From the NCBI GenBank assembly GCA_958435945.1, contig CAUBIC010000007.1, positions 44,933 to 108,932 of the forward strand: DNA of 64,000 nucleotides, read 5' to 3'. Within the stretch, counting starts at the first letter, position 1. Every line of letters starts with the position of its first letter. Source of the stretch: an uncultured Collinsella sp. (GTDB lineage: Bacteria > Actinomycetota > Coriobacteriia > Coriobacteriales > Coriobacteriaceae). A program made the translations under genes and the position numbers. Under the pieces are notes generated by a model, which was not told the origin of the DNA, ran no database searches, and was given only the letters and a program-made list of their open reading frames with translations. This document shows positions 7,735-15,951 of this stretch, one piece after another.

Positions 7735-7800
7735 CTTGTGGCCGATGCCGGAGGGCGTGGTACCATAGCGCGAACGCAAAATCGGAAGAGTGAGGCCTAG

Positions 7801-8358
7801 ATGGTCGATCAGGAAAAAGTTGAGACCGCCATAAAGCTGTTGCTTGAGGGCATAGGCGAGGACCCAACTCGTGAGGGCCTGCTGGAGACGCCGGCACGCG
7901 TCGCCCGTATGTATGGCGAGATTGCCGGCGGCATGGACCAGAGCGCTGAGGAGCACCTGTCCAAAACTTTTGCCGTCGCTTCGAACGATTTAGTTATCGA
8001 GCGCGACATCACGTTTTACTCGCTGTGCGAGCACCATCTGCTGCCGTTTTATGGCAAGGCTGCGATCGGCTATATCCCTAACGGCCGCGTGGCGGGTCTG
8101 TCTAAGCTTGCTCGCACGGTTGAGGTCTATGCCCGTCGTCTGCAGCTGCAGGAGCAGCTGTGTACACAGGTTGCCGATGCCCTCATGGAATATCTTGCCC
8201 CCCAAGGGGCAATCGTGCTGATGGAAGCCGAGCATATGTGCATGACCATGCGCGGCGTGCAAAAGCCCGGTACCAAGACCGTAACGCTTGCTCGTCGCGG
8301 TGTCTTTGAGACCGATCCGTCGCTCGAGGAGCGATTCTTTAGGATGCTGGGCCGCTAA
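7801..8358 (+). CDS. folE: GTP cyclohydrolase I
   Basis: A 185-residue enzyme for the first step of folate synthesis, GTP to 7,8-dihydroneopterin triphosphate. The zinc and active-site motif CEHHLLPFYGKAAIGYIP is intact, as is the C-terminal zinc Cys region (EAEHMCMTMRGVQKPG). It is the first gene of a small folate cluster; the HD-domain gene starts 3 nt after its stop codon. Confidence 0.96.
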   Translation: MVDQEKVETAIKLLLEGIGEDPTREGLLETPARVARMYGEIAGGMDQSAEEHLSKTFAVASNDLVIERDITFYSLCEHHLLPFYGKAAIGYIPNGRVAGLSKLARTVEVYARRLQLQEQLCTQVADALMEYLAPQGAIVLMEAEHMCMTMRGVQKPGTKTVTLARRGVFETDPSLEERFFRMLGR

Positions 8359-8360
8359 CC

Positions 8361-8942
8361 ATGAGAGTCGTCAACGACTTTGCATCGAAGACCGATGAAG
8401 GAACGTCGCGTCGCGGCTTTATGGCTTCGGGCCTGACTCCCTTTGGTGCCATGCCTCGCATTGATTACATCTGTGCCAACGGACTGTTCCGGCGGCATCT
8501 GGGAAACATTGCGCAGTTGGAATCGGGGCGCATCTTTTGCCGCCACGGTATCGACCATCTGCTGGATGTCGCCCGTATTATGTGGATCAAGAATCTCGAG
8601 GAAGAGCTCAAATTTGACCGCGAGGTCATCTATGCCACGGCACTTCTTCACGATATCGGCAAAGATGAACAGTATGAATCGGGTATATCCCATGATGTTG
8701 CAAGCGAACGCGTCGCCGATGCGATTCTCGGCGGCATGCCCGAAGACGTGGCGTTTGAGCCGGCAGATGCCGCAGCCATTAAGACGGCCATTCTGGGCCA
8801 TCGAAAGCTGCGCGTGAACAGCCAGCCGCTTGAGCGTCTGCTCTATGCAGCCGACAAAGCGTCGCGCGCCTGCTTTGCATGCCCTGCGCGCAATGCCTGC
8901 AACTGGAGCGATGATAAAAAGAACCTGTCGATTCGCGTGTAG
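8361..8942 (+). CDS. HD-domain hydrolase in folate cluster
   Basis: A 193-residue protein with an HD metal-dependent phosphohydrolase core: RHGIDHLLDVARIMW, then LLHDIGKDEQYESGISHDVAS, and LGHRKL further on. The C-terminus carries a CFACPARNAC cluster. It starts 3 nt after folE and precedes folB, so a role in pterin metabolism, for example removing phosphates from dihydroneopterin triphosphate, is possible but not shown by sequence. Confidence 0.8.
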   Translation: MRVVNDFASKTDEGTSRRGFMASGLTPFGAMPRIDYICANGLFRRHLGNIAQLESGRIFCRHGIDHLLDVARIMWIKNLEEELKFDREVIYATALLHDIGKDEQYESGISHDVASERVADAILGGMPEDVAFEPADAAAIKTAILGHRKLRVNSQPLERLLYAADKASRACFACPARNACNWSDDKKNLSIRV

Positions 8943-8985
8943 TCGGTATGCGCGGTCGGGGTTCTGAACGAAGGAGACGATCGCG

Positions 8986-9471
8986 ATGACTAACAAAAAG
9001 CTGCCCGAGAATGCAACCAAGACCGAGGGTGCCGAGCTTGCCCGTCGTGGCAGGGGCGAGATTTCCGCCGCAACGGCGGTGCCCCATGTGAGCTATGACG
9101 ACCTGCGCCATGCCGACCGCATTACTATCGATGGTCTCGAGGTCTTTGCCAACCACGGCGTGTATCCCGAGGAAAACGCCCTGGGGCAGAAGTTTGTCGT
9201 GTCCTTGGTGCTCTATGCCGACCTGCGCGCGGCGGGGGAGCACGATAACCTGGATGCCTCTATTGATTACGGCTCGGTGTGCCACGATGTCGATGGCTAT
9301 CTGCGCGAGCATACGTTTAAGCTCATCGAGGCTGCAGCCGAGGGTGTGGCCCAGATGCTGCTACGTCGTTATCCCTTGCTGCTTGGCGTGCGTGTTAAGC
9401 TCGATAAGCCTTGGGCGCCCGTCGGTCTTCCCCTGGCAAGCTGTGGCGTCGAGATCGAGCGCGTGCGCTAG
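8986..9471 (+). CDS. folB: dihydroneopterin aldolase
   Basis: A 161-residue FolB that cleaves dihydroneopterin to hydroxymethyl-dihydropterin and glycolaldehyde. The family core starts near residue 42 (DRITIDGLEVFANHGVYPEE), with LDASIDYGSV and the C-terminal VKLDKPWAPVGLPLA. The first 40 residues are an extra, low-complexity N-terminal extension. AAGGAG precedes ATG 8986. No folK or folP is adjacent. Confidence 0.92.
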   Translation: MTNKKLPENATKTEGAELARRGRGEISAATAVPHVSYDDLRHADRITIDGLEVFANHGVYPEENALGQKFVVSLVLYADLRAAGEHDNLDASIDYGSVCHDVDGYLREHTFKLIEAAAEGVAQMLLRRYPLLLGVRVKLDKPWAPVGLPLASCGVEIERVR

Positions 9472-9477
9472 CTGACG

Positions 9478-10254
9478 CTAAAGCTCGTTGGCGGGCGGTT
9501 TTTTGAGTCGCTGCGACAGAGCTCTATTGTTGGGGCAGTACGTGTCGAGCAGGGCGTGAAACCGCTGATTGTGGCTTGGCTCGAGCAAGTGGACGAGCTC
9601 GTGGGCGACAACCATGTCGAGGCATTCGACGGGGTAGCCGGCAAGTTCTCGTGCGATGCGAATGGCGCCGGATTTGGGCGTGCACGAGCCCCAACGCGTT
9701 TTCATGCTGCGTACGGAAACGCGGGAAACGGAGACGCCCATTGCGATTTCGTACGCGTGCAAAATATCGCGCAGCGCCGATGTGACCTCGGACGTATAGA
9801 GCTGGTCGATGTGGGCTTGGAGCTCGTCGGACGTTAGACCGTCGAGGATTGCGAGCCGCTTGGCCTGTGGGCGTTCGTTCGACTTGTCGGCACCCATAAA
9901 ACTTGCGAAGGTGGCCTGCTGGGGTCGCGGTGCGGGTGATACAAAGTTGTGATCGAGTGCGTCCTGTACCGTGATGGGCTTGCCCCAAAGCGCAATGATG
10001 GACGAGGGGCTGAGCGGCTCCTGTGCCGTCGTCTGACGTTGCTCGCGCTGGGCAAGTCGGCTGATAATCCAGGCGCTGTTGCGCTTCACAAACGCTTCGA
10101 TACGCTCGCGGCTGGCGCCGAGCGGTGCGCTGGCGTGGACCTCACCGCTCGATGTGACGCGTAGGTTGAAGTTCTTGACGCGCTTTTTGGTAACGACGAC
10201 GGGGATGGGCATCCCATCCGGTCGGGGTAGGAAAATCGTAAACTGCTGCGTCAA
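9478..10254 (-). CDS. YgjP/SprT-like zinc metallopeptidase (DUF45)
   Basis: About 258 residues. It carries the typical DUF45 signature: basic N-terminal strand (KKRVKNFNLRVTSSGEVHASAP), the motif MKTRWGSCTPKSGAI, and the zinc site VAHELVHLLEPSHNQRFH, where HExxH is complete. I chose TTG 10254 because GAAGGA lies 6 nt upstream; a TTG at 10317 and an ATG at 10287 are in frame but sit inside a hairpin. Converges on folB with a 6-nt gap. The biological substrate is unknown. Confidence 0.85.
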   Translation of the reverse strand: MTQQFTIFLPRPDGMPIPVVVTKKRVKNFNLRVTSSGEVHASAPLGASRERIEAFVKRNSAWIISRLAQREQRQTTAQEPLSPSSIIALWGKPITVQDALDHNFVSPAPRPQQATFASFMGADKSNERPQAKRLAILDGLTSDELQAHIDQLYTSEVTSALRDILHAYEIAMGVSVSRVSVRSMKTRWGSCTPKSGAIRIARELAGYPVECLDMVVAHELVHLLEPSHNQRFHALLDTYCPNNRALSQRLKKPPANEL

Positions 10255-10277
10255 AAGCGGTCCTTCAGATTGGGGAC

Positions 10278-10311
10278 GGGCCGGCATTTCGACCGTTCGG
10301 TATGCCGGCCC
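10278..10311. terminator. hairpin between dipeptidase and metallopeptidase genes
   Basis: GGGCCGGCAT and ATGCCGGCCC form a perfect 10-bp stem with a 14-nt loop. No T run follows on either strand, so termination is not certain. Confidence 0.45.
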
Positions 10312-10328
10312 GCTCAAGGGATGTGAAA

Positions 10329-11342
10329 TTAATAACGCTCGAAGAAGGCAAGGGCGTTATCGCTGCAGAGCTTTTGCATCACGGTCTTGCCAAAGTGCTT
10401 GGAGAGCATGTTCTGGAATTCGGGCATCTTGCTGGCATCGGAAAGGAAGACAGGCACCGTGGCGCCGTCCCAGTCGCCGCCGAGCGCGATGGTGTCCTCG
10501 CCGCCCAGGTCGAGCCAATGTTCGATATGTGCCGCCAGCTGGTCGAAGGTGACATCTGCGGCGGTCTTGTCGGTTGCGTCGTTGGAAAGGAACTCGCTGC
10601 AGTAGTTGAGGCCGACGATACCGCCCATGTCGCGAATGGTGCGGAACTGGTCGTCGGTGAGGTTGCGCTTGACGCCGCAAACCGCACGGGAGTTGGAGTG
10701 GCTGGCGACGAAGGGGCGCGTGGCGTGGGCGACAACCTCGTCAAAGCACTCATCGTTGAGGTGGGAGACGTCGAGTATCATGCCGGCGTGCTCCATCTGC
10801 GTAAGTGCCTCGATGCCGGCGGCGGTGAGGCCGGCGTGGGTGTCGTGGCCGCTCGCGAGCGGTCCCTGCGCGTTCCAGCTGAGTGACGACATAAGCACGC
10901 CCAAGCTCTTGAGCACCTCGATCAGCGCGGGGTCCTCGGCAAAGAACGTGGCGTTTTCGATGGTGTGGATGCAGGCGACCTTGCCGTCTTTGAGCGCAGG
11001 GCGAATATCAGCGGCGCTGCGCACGTTGACCATGCGGTCGTGGTTGAGCATTGCCTGGCCGCTCATATGCGCCATGATCTGCGCCTGGAAGCGCGCGGCG
11101 TGGGCGGTGGGAATCTCGTCGGGGACAAACGTAGCGAAGCACTGCGCCCACGGCGTGTTGCCGATCTTTGCGAGCGAGATGGCGCAGGCGTTGCCCTCGA
11201 TAAGGTCGAAATCCTGCGGATGCGTTTCGTCGCCGGGGAAATAACCGTCGGTGCCGGCGGTAAAGCGCAGGTCAAGATCGAGTGTGGCCCAGCCGATACG
11301 GTCGGCGGTGTCGCAGTGTAGGTCAAATACGGGATATGCCAT
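10329..11342 (-). CDS. membrane dipeptidase, peptidase M19 family
   Basis: A 337-residue zinc dipeptidase of the renal dipeptidase family. It begins with the metal motif MAYPVFDLHCDTADRIG, carries CIHTIENA, LDVSHLNDECF (metal His), ASHSNSRAVCGVKRNLTDDQ and GGIVGLNYC, and ends with ALGGDWDG. The start at 11342 has GGAGG just upstream (cggaggaacc). No signal peptide is seen, so it is probably cytoplasmic and processes dipeptides. Confidence 0.93.
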   Translation of the reverse strand: MAYPVFDLHCDTADRIGWATLDLDLRFTAGTDGYFPGDETHPQDFDLIEGNACAISLAKIGNTPWAQCFATFVPDEIPTAHAARFQAQIMAHMSGQAMLNHDRMVNVRSAADIRPALKDGKVACIHTIENATFFAEDPALIEVLKSLGVLMSSLSWNAQGPLASGHDTHAGLTAAGIEALTQMEHAGMILDVSHLNDECFDEVVAHATRPFVASHSNSRAVCGVKRNLTDDQFRTIRDMGGIVGLNYCSEFLSNDATDKTAADVTFDQLAAHIEHWLDLGGEDTIALGGDWDGATVPVFLSDASKMPEFQNMLSKHFGKTVMQKLCSDNALAFFERY

Positions 11343-11462
11343 GGTTCCTCCGGTTGCAGCGTTTCTTTGCAAACTGTCAATGAATTGTATGACTAGGGTA
11401 TAGTTAGCGCCATATGTTCACGGCGGCCCGCGTTGTGCGCCGCCCTTATCACGGAGGTTACC

Positions 11463-11891
11463 ATGTCCAACCAGGGCAAGAAGGTCAAGACCCATTATCG
11501 TGGCACGCTCGATGACGGCACGCAGTTCGATAGCTCCTACGATCGCGGTGAGCCGCTGGAGTTCACCTGCGGTGCCGGTCAGATGATCAAGGGCTTCGAC
11601 GCCGCCGTTATCGATATGCAGGTGGGCGAGAAGAAGTCCGTGCACATTCCTGCTGCCGATGCCTACGGCGAGCACAACCCCGAGATGGTCCTGACCTTCC
11701 CGGCCGAGCAGGTTCCCAACATCGAGCAGATCGAGAAGGGCATGAAGCTCTTCCTGTCCACGCCGAGCGGCATGCCTGTCCCTGCTGTTGTCATCGACGT
11801 GACGTCCGAGGCCGTGACGCTCGACGCCAACCACGAGCTTGCCGGCAAGGATCTCAACTTTGATATCGAGCTCGTTGAGGTCGAGGACTAG
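11463..11891 (+). CDS. SlyD-type FKBP peptidyl-prolyl isomerase
   Basis: A 142-residue FKBP whose loop carries the inserted IF chaperone domain of SlyD proteins (from about AYGEHNPEMVLTFP to DANHELAGKDL). It lacks the His/Cys-rich metal tail of E. coli SlyD. CGGAGG lies 6 nt before ATG 11463. The stop codon is 3 nt before the ATG of the UreE-like gene, so the two are translationally linked. SlyD proteins assist nickel delivery, which makes this neighbour meaningful. Confidence 0.9.
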   Translation: MSNQGKKVKTHYRGTLDDGTQFDSSYDRGEPLEFTCGAGQMIKGFDAAVIDMQVGEKKSVHIPAADAYGEHNPEMVLTFPAEQVPNIEQIEKGMKLFLSTPSGMPVPAVVIDVTSEAVTLDANHELAGKDLNFDIELVEVED

Positions 11892-11894
11892 TTG

Positions 11895-12473
11895 ATGTCC
11901 GTGGACCTGGTAGCTACGGAGCGCTTGGGAAATCTCAACGACCCGTCCTATGAACTCCTGCTTCGTCGGGAGCTGGGTGGCGTCTTTGAGGTTGACGAGC
12001 TGCTACTCGATTGGGACCAGGCTGATGCGCGCCTGTTTGTGGGCGTGACGGAGCTGGGGCGCACGGTGAATGCCCGGCTGGATGCCACTGATGGCGAGCG
12101 TCTTGCCGACGGTGACGTGCTCGCTGTCGACCGCACGGGCACGGTGCCCGTAGCGGTTGTCGTACGCCTGCGCAGTGCCGAGGTTTATTTGGTCGAAGTC
12201 GACCGCATGGATCCGATTGCGCTCGCGCATGCGTGCTGGGAGATCGGCAACATGCATGCGCCGCTCTTCCGGGGCGACTCGGACGACCATACCGTGCGCA
12301 TGTATACGCCGGTGCAGCCTGTTTTGGGCCGCATGCTCCGGGGTGTCGAGGGTGTTCGGCTCACGGTGGTTACCCGTGAACTCGATGCGGACCGGCGCTT
12401 TGCGTCGAGTGCGGCGGAGGTCGTCGTGAGCATGGCTTCAGACTTTACGATCGTAAAAAAGACGCGCGGCTAA
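11895..12473 (+). CDS. orphan UreE-like metallochaperone
   Basis: A 192-residue protein with the UreE outline: a first domain containing ELGRTVNARLDATDGERLADGDVL, resembling the peptide-binding part of UreE, then VYLVEVDRMDPIALAHACWEIGNMHAPLF. There the conserved GN-x-H-x-PL keeps the nickel-binding histidine of UreE. Then VLGRMLRG, matching the UreE helix. No urease genes are in the window. A TTG directly before ATG 11895 could also start. The family match is by eye; the function as nickel chaperone for another enzyme is inference. Confidence 0.7.
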   Translation: MSVDLVATERLGNLNDPSYELLLRRELGGVFEVDELLLDWDQADARLFVGVTELGRTVNARLDATDGERLADGDVLAVDRTGTVPVAVVVRLRSAEVYLVEVDRMDPIALAHACWEIGNMHAPLFRGDSDDHTVRMYTPVQPVLGRMLRGVEGVRLTVVTRELDADRRFASSAAEVVVSMASDFTIVKKTRG

Positions 12474-12555
12474 GCGCGCGTATGCGCAAGACGGGCTTTG
12501 AGGGATTGCCATTCAAGGTCCGTCTTGCTGTTGATAGGAGGCTTTGGGGAAGCGT

Positions 12556-13353
12556 ATGGGTCTTGAGGGAATCAAGCTGATTGCATGCGATTTGGATGGC
12601 ACGTTGCTGCATCCGGGGGAGCGCGAGCCGCGCCCTGAGGCCTTTGAGCTTATCGATGAGCTGCATCGTCGCGGTATCGTGTTTATGCCGGCGAGTGGTC
12701 GTCAATATGCGAGCTTGCGCTACCTGTTTACCCCGGTGGCCGATGAGCTCGCCTATGTATGCGAAAACGGAGCTCTGGTCATGAGCGAGGGGCGTGCCGT
12801 TGTCAAGCGTTCCATGGAGCGTGGCCTTGCTATGGATATCGCGAATGCCGTGGTTGCGTATCCCCATGCCGACGTGACCCTTTCGTGTGAGGGGCACCTC
12901 TACACCATAAGCGGTAACGATGCATTCATCGACCATTTGCGTTACGAGGTCCACTGCGATGTGACGGTGGTCGACCGTCCCGAGGACATTGACGAGGATG
13001 TCATTAAGATTGCGTTTCAAACGCCCGAGACAGAGCAGCCGGCGGCGTTGGAGTACTTTGCGCGTCGCTTTAGCGACCGGGTCGATGTGATGACGTCGGG
13101 AACCGAATGGACCGACTTTATCGGCTTTGATTCAGGCAAGGGGTCCGCGCTTGCCGATTATGGTCGCGCACTGGGGATCTCACCTAACGAAATGATGGCG
13201 TTTGGCGATAACGAAAACGATCGCGACATGCTCAACGTGGTGGGCCATCCCTATCTGATGGAGAGCTGCAATCCCAGCATGCGCGGTGTCAATGACCGTG
13301 TCCGCTACGTGCGCACGGTCGAAGAAGAGCTGCGTCGTCTACTTGCTGAGTAG
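12556..13353 (+). CDS. Cof-type HAD phosphatase
   Basis: A 265-residue haloacid dehalogenase-superfamily hydrolase of the Cof/YbjI type: motif I LIACDLDGTLLHPGE, motif II PASGRQYASLRY, the C2 cap in the middle, and motif IV MAFGDNENDRDML near the end. Likely a cytoplasmic sugar-phosphate or nucleotide phosphatase of unknown substrate. Start ATG 12556 follows GGGGA; a TTG at 12544 is too close to the AGGAGG at 12536. Confidence 0.9.
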   Translation: MGLEGIKLIACDLDGTLLHPGEREPRPEAFELIDELHRRGIVFMPASGRQYASLRYLFTPVADELAYVCENGALVMSEGRAVVKRSMERGLAMDIANAVVAYPHADVTLSCEGHLYTISGNDAFIDHLRYEVHCDVTVVDRPEDIDEDVIKIAFQTPETEQPAALEYFARRFSDRVDVMTSGTEWTDFIGFDSGKGSALADYGRALGISPNEMMAFGDNENDRDMLNVVGHPYLMESCNPSMRGVNDRVRYVRTVEEELRRLLAE

Positions 13354-13367
13354 GCATGTCCCAAAAT

Positions 13368-13748
13368 CTACCTACAGTTGGGGCAGAGACCCTCGAAGAT
13401 GGTGTAGTGCGAGGTGACGTTCCAGCCGATTTGCTCGGACGCCTTGGCGTCGAGCTGGGCATCGAAGGGGAGCGGTACGTCGATGACGCGGCTGCACGAG
13501 GTACAGATGATATGCGCATGCGGCTCGATCGTGCGATCGAAGCGGCTGCCGCCCGGCGTCTTGATGGAGAGGATCTCGCCGGCGTCGGCCAAGAGATTGA
13601 GATTGCGGTAGACCGTACCGCGGCTGATTTTGTCATCCTGCGCGCGCACGGCGTTGTAGATCTCATCGGCGGTGGGGTGGTTATAGCTTTGGCGCACGGC
13701 GTCAAGAACCAGCTTCCGCTGCTTGGTGTTTCTTCTTTGCACCGCCAT
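13368..13748 (-). CDS. Fur/PerR-family transcriptional regulator
   Basis: A 126-residue Fur-family repressor. The winged helix covers residues 1-80 (HPTADEIYNAV, ISRGTVYRNLNLLADAGEI). The metal-binding half has HAHIICTSC and a final CPNC, so the structural Cys4 zinc site is complete. No catalase or iron gene is next to it, so PerR or Fur identity is open. A palindromic AT-rich site lies 34-51 bp upstream and may be its own operator. Confidence 0.9.
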   Translation of the reverse strand: MAVQRRNTKQRKLVLDAVRQSYNHPTADEIYNAVRAQDDKISRGTVYRNLNLLADAGEILSIKTPGGSRFDRTIEPHAHIICTSCSRVIDVPLPFDAQLDAKASEQIGWNVTSHYTIFEGLCPNCR

Positions 13749-13781
13749 GCGCCTCGCCTCTTTTCTATCAACGGTCGTAGG

Positions 13782-13799
13782 TAAATGATACCGTATTTA
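13782..13799 (-). promoter_or_regulatory. possible autoregulatory operator of the Fur-family gene
   Basis: TAAATGATACCGTATTTA has TAAAT/ATTTA inverted ends and overlaps a possible -10 (TATCAT on the minus strand). Confidence 0.35.
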
Positions 13800-13809
13800 G
13801 CACACAATA

Positions 13810-14220
13810 CTAATAACGAGGACTGAAACCGTCTTCATTGGTAAGTGGGGCTCGGGCCTGGGCGTCTACGAGGCGAAAGCGCGTTCCCATGCGCTCGTAG
13901 GAGGCATGAAGTGCCTCGAGATGAGATAGGATATTTGCCGGAGCTCCCTGTATCTCCATCTCGACTGAGCCGTCTTCCATGTTACGCACCCAGCCGGTGA
14001 GTGCGCGTGCCTGTGCGAGGTTGGTGTTGGTAAAGCGAAAACCAACGCCTTGGACTTGCCCCGTCCAGTGCAGGAAGTAGCGCAGGGGAGTGTCTTGAGT
14101 GGCCTCGTCGCTTGCGAGCACAGTAAGCCTGCGGCGCAGCTCGAGCTCGATGTTTGATGGTTTTTGAGGCTCTCGACTGCCGCCGGTGACGCTGGAGAAG
14201 AACGTATCGAAGAGGCCCAT
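13810..14220 (-). CDS. acylphosphatase with N-terminal extension
   Basis: 136 residues. Residues 45-136 are an acylphosphatase domain with the signature GQVQGVGFRFT and GWVRNMEDGSVEMEIQG, holding the catalytic Arg and Asn. The first 44 residues are an extra segment with no motif I recognise, making the protein longer than the usual 90. The gene is 2 nt downstream of the oxidoreductase gene and probably shares its transcript. Confidence 0.85.
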   Translation of the reverse strand: MGLFDTFFSSVTGGSREPQKPSNIELELRRRLTVLASDEATQDTPLRYFLHWTGQVQGVGFRFTNTNLAQARALTGWVRNMEDGSVEMEIQGAPANILSHLEALHASYERMGTRFRLVDAQARAPLTNEDGFSPRY

Positions 14221-14222
14221 CG

Positions 14223-15329
14223 CTATGCCTGCTTGACTGAATCGGCGGGGAAGGTAATGCCGGCCTGCTGACGCACGGCATCCATGATGCGCAGCGAGAC
14301 GAGCGTGACATCGCGGTAGTGGCCGAGCTCATGGCGTCCCGCCGGGGTCTCCCAAATCTCTTCCTTAACGTTATCGATGCCGCCGATGGCGGTGATAAAG
14401 TCTGTGAGTTCGTATTCCATGGTGTTGCTCGATTTGGGCAGGTCGAGCACGCGGCCGTTGTCGCCCTGTTCGCGCGGTGCCTCGGTCGCCGAGCCGCGTA
14501 CGACATCGCCGCGATAGTCGATGCGGACGTTGCGGGGCGTGGACAGATGGTCGATCTGGATAGTGCCACGCTCGCCTTCGATCTGCGAGGGCAGCAGGTC
14601 ATTCGTAATTTTGGAGTGCGCGAGCTCGACGGAGATGCGGCCACCGCCGTAGCTGGCGAGGATAGAACCGCAGCCGTCGATGGGGCCGTGCGTGAGCTGT
14701 CGCGTGGTGGGGTCGAGCAGAGTAGCCATGCTCGTAAGGCCGGAGGGCATGCCGAAAATCTCGACCATGGGCTCGACGGTGTAGACGCCAATGTCCATGA
14801 GGGAACCCGATGCCATATTGCAGTCGAAGATATTGGTGGAGCGTCCCGCGAGAATCTCGTTGTAGCGCGAGGAATACTTGCCAAAGCGCAATGAGGCACG
14901 ACGAATGGGCGCAATCTCGCCCAGGGCGTCCTCGATGGCGTGGAAAGCGGGGTCATGGAGCGGGCGCATGGCCTCGAGGGCCACGACACCTGCTGCCTCG
15001 GCAGCGCGGAAGACTTCCAGCGCCTGCGCCTCGGTGGCGCAGAAGGGCTTCTCGACGATGACGTGCTTGCCACCGGCGATGCAGGCAAGGGCCTGCTCGT
15101 AGTGAAGTGCGTTGGGGCTGCCGATATAGACGGCGTCGACGTCGGCAGCGGACGCAAGCTCGTCAAGTGCGGTGAAGTTACGCTCGCCGCCGTGCTTAGC
15201 GGTGAAGGCGGTGCCGCGATCTGCGTCGCGCGAGAGCGTGCCCACAAACGCGGCTTGGTCGTTGGCGTTGACGACCTGGATAAAGTCGTCGGTAATCATG
15301 GATGTGCCGATGGTCGCTATACGCAGCAT
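14223..15329 (-). CDS. Gfo/Idh/MocA-family oxidoreductase
   Basis: A 368-residue NAD(P)-dependent dehydrogenase. The N-terminal Rossmann fold has LRIATIGTSMITDDF, then DAVYIGSPNALHYEQA and the family motif VEKPFCATEAQA (the Glu-Lys-Pro). The C-terminal domain is the usual beta-sheet substrate domain. ATG 15329 is preceded by GAGGGGG; the open frame continues upstream across rnhA but is not coding there. Substrate is unknown. Confidence 0.9.
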   Translation of the reverse strand: MLRIATIGTSMITDDFIQVVNANDQAAFVGTLSRDADRGTAFTAKHGGERNFTALDELASAADVDAVYIGSPNALHYEQALACIAGGKHVIVEKPFCATEAQALEVFRAAEAAGVVALEAMRPLHDPAFHAIEDALGEIAPIRRASLRFGKYSSRYNEILAGRSTNIFDCNMASGSLMDIGVYTVEPMVEIFGMPSGLTSMATLLDPTTRQLTHGPIDGCGSILASYGGGRISVELAHSKITNDLLPSQIEGERGTIQIDHLSTPRNVRIDYRGDVVRGSATEAPREQGDNGRVLDLPKSSNTMEYELTDFITAIGGIDNVKEEIWETPAGRHELGHYRDVTLVSLRIMDAVRQQAGITFPADSVKQA

Positions 15330-15402
15330 GTATCCCCCTCGTGCCGTTCGGTTTACAGGATGAGTGTAGCGCGGGAGGACACAAAAGCGTGCGAAAACGC
15401 CG

Positions 15403-15888
15403 TTACAGGTCGCTCTCGTTAAAGCCGGTGTCGATATCGAGGTTGCTGCCGTCGGCCGCCGTGGTGGCAAGCTCGTCGCAGCGCTCGTTGAGCTCATGGC
15501 CGGCGTGACCCTTAACCCAGATGAACTCCACCTTATGCTTGCTCTTTGCGGCAAGCAGACGCTCCCACAGGTCGCGGTTCTTGACAGGCTGCTTGTTGGC
15601 GGTCTTCCAGCCGCGTTTTTTCCATCCGTCAATCCAGTGCTTGTTGAAGGCGTTGACGACGTACTGCGAATCGGAATGGACTTCGACGTCGCAGGGGCGG
15701 TTGAGCGCCTCGAGTGCCACGATGACCGCCATGAGCTCCATGCGGTTGTTGGTGGTCTTGGCGTAGCCGCGCGAAAGCTCAGAGGTGAAGGTCTTGCCGG
15801 CGGGGTTGGTGTATTTGAGCACGGCGCCGTAGCCGCCACGTCCCGGATTTGATCGGGCCGAGCCGTCGGTATAGATGATGACCTTCAC
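15403..15888 (-). CDS. rnhA: ribonuclease HI
   Basis: A 161-residue RNase H that cuts RNA in RNA-DNA hybrids. The metal-binding acidic residues are in YTDGSARSNPGRGGYG, NRMELMAVIVALE, HSDSQYV and NERCDELA. The GTG at 15888 is preferred: AAAGGAA lies just upstream and the protein then begins at the normal family start. The in-frame ATG 15939 adds 17 non-conserved residues. Confidence 0.95.
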   Translation of the reverse strand: MKVIIYTDGSARSNPGRGGYGAVLKYTNPAGKTFTSELSRGYAKTTNNRMELMAVIVALEALNRPCDVEVHSDSQYVVNAFNKHWIDGWKKRGWKTANKQPVKNRDLWERLLAAKSKHKVEFIWVKGHAGHELNERCDELATTAADGSNLDIDTGFNESDL

Positions 15889-15951
15889 ATGGTTCCTTTC
15901 GTTGGGTACGTTTCGCGTGAGTGACCATTGTAGCGCCATGCCCGCCGGGGG

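Noticed and set aside
14223..15839. Extended 538-codon version of the oxidoreductase
   Set aside because: The first 170 codons run antisense-like across rnhA and are Ser/Arg/Pro-rich. ATG 15329 has GAGGGGG and the family start.
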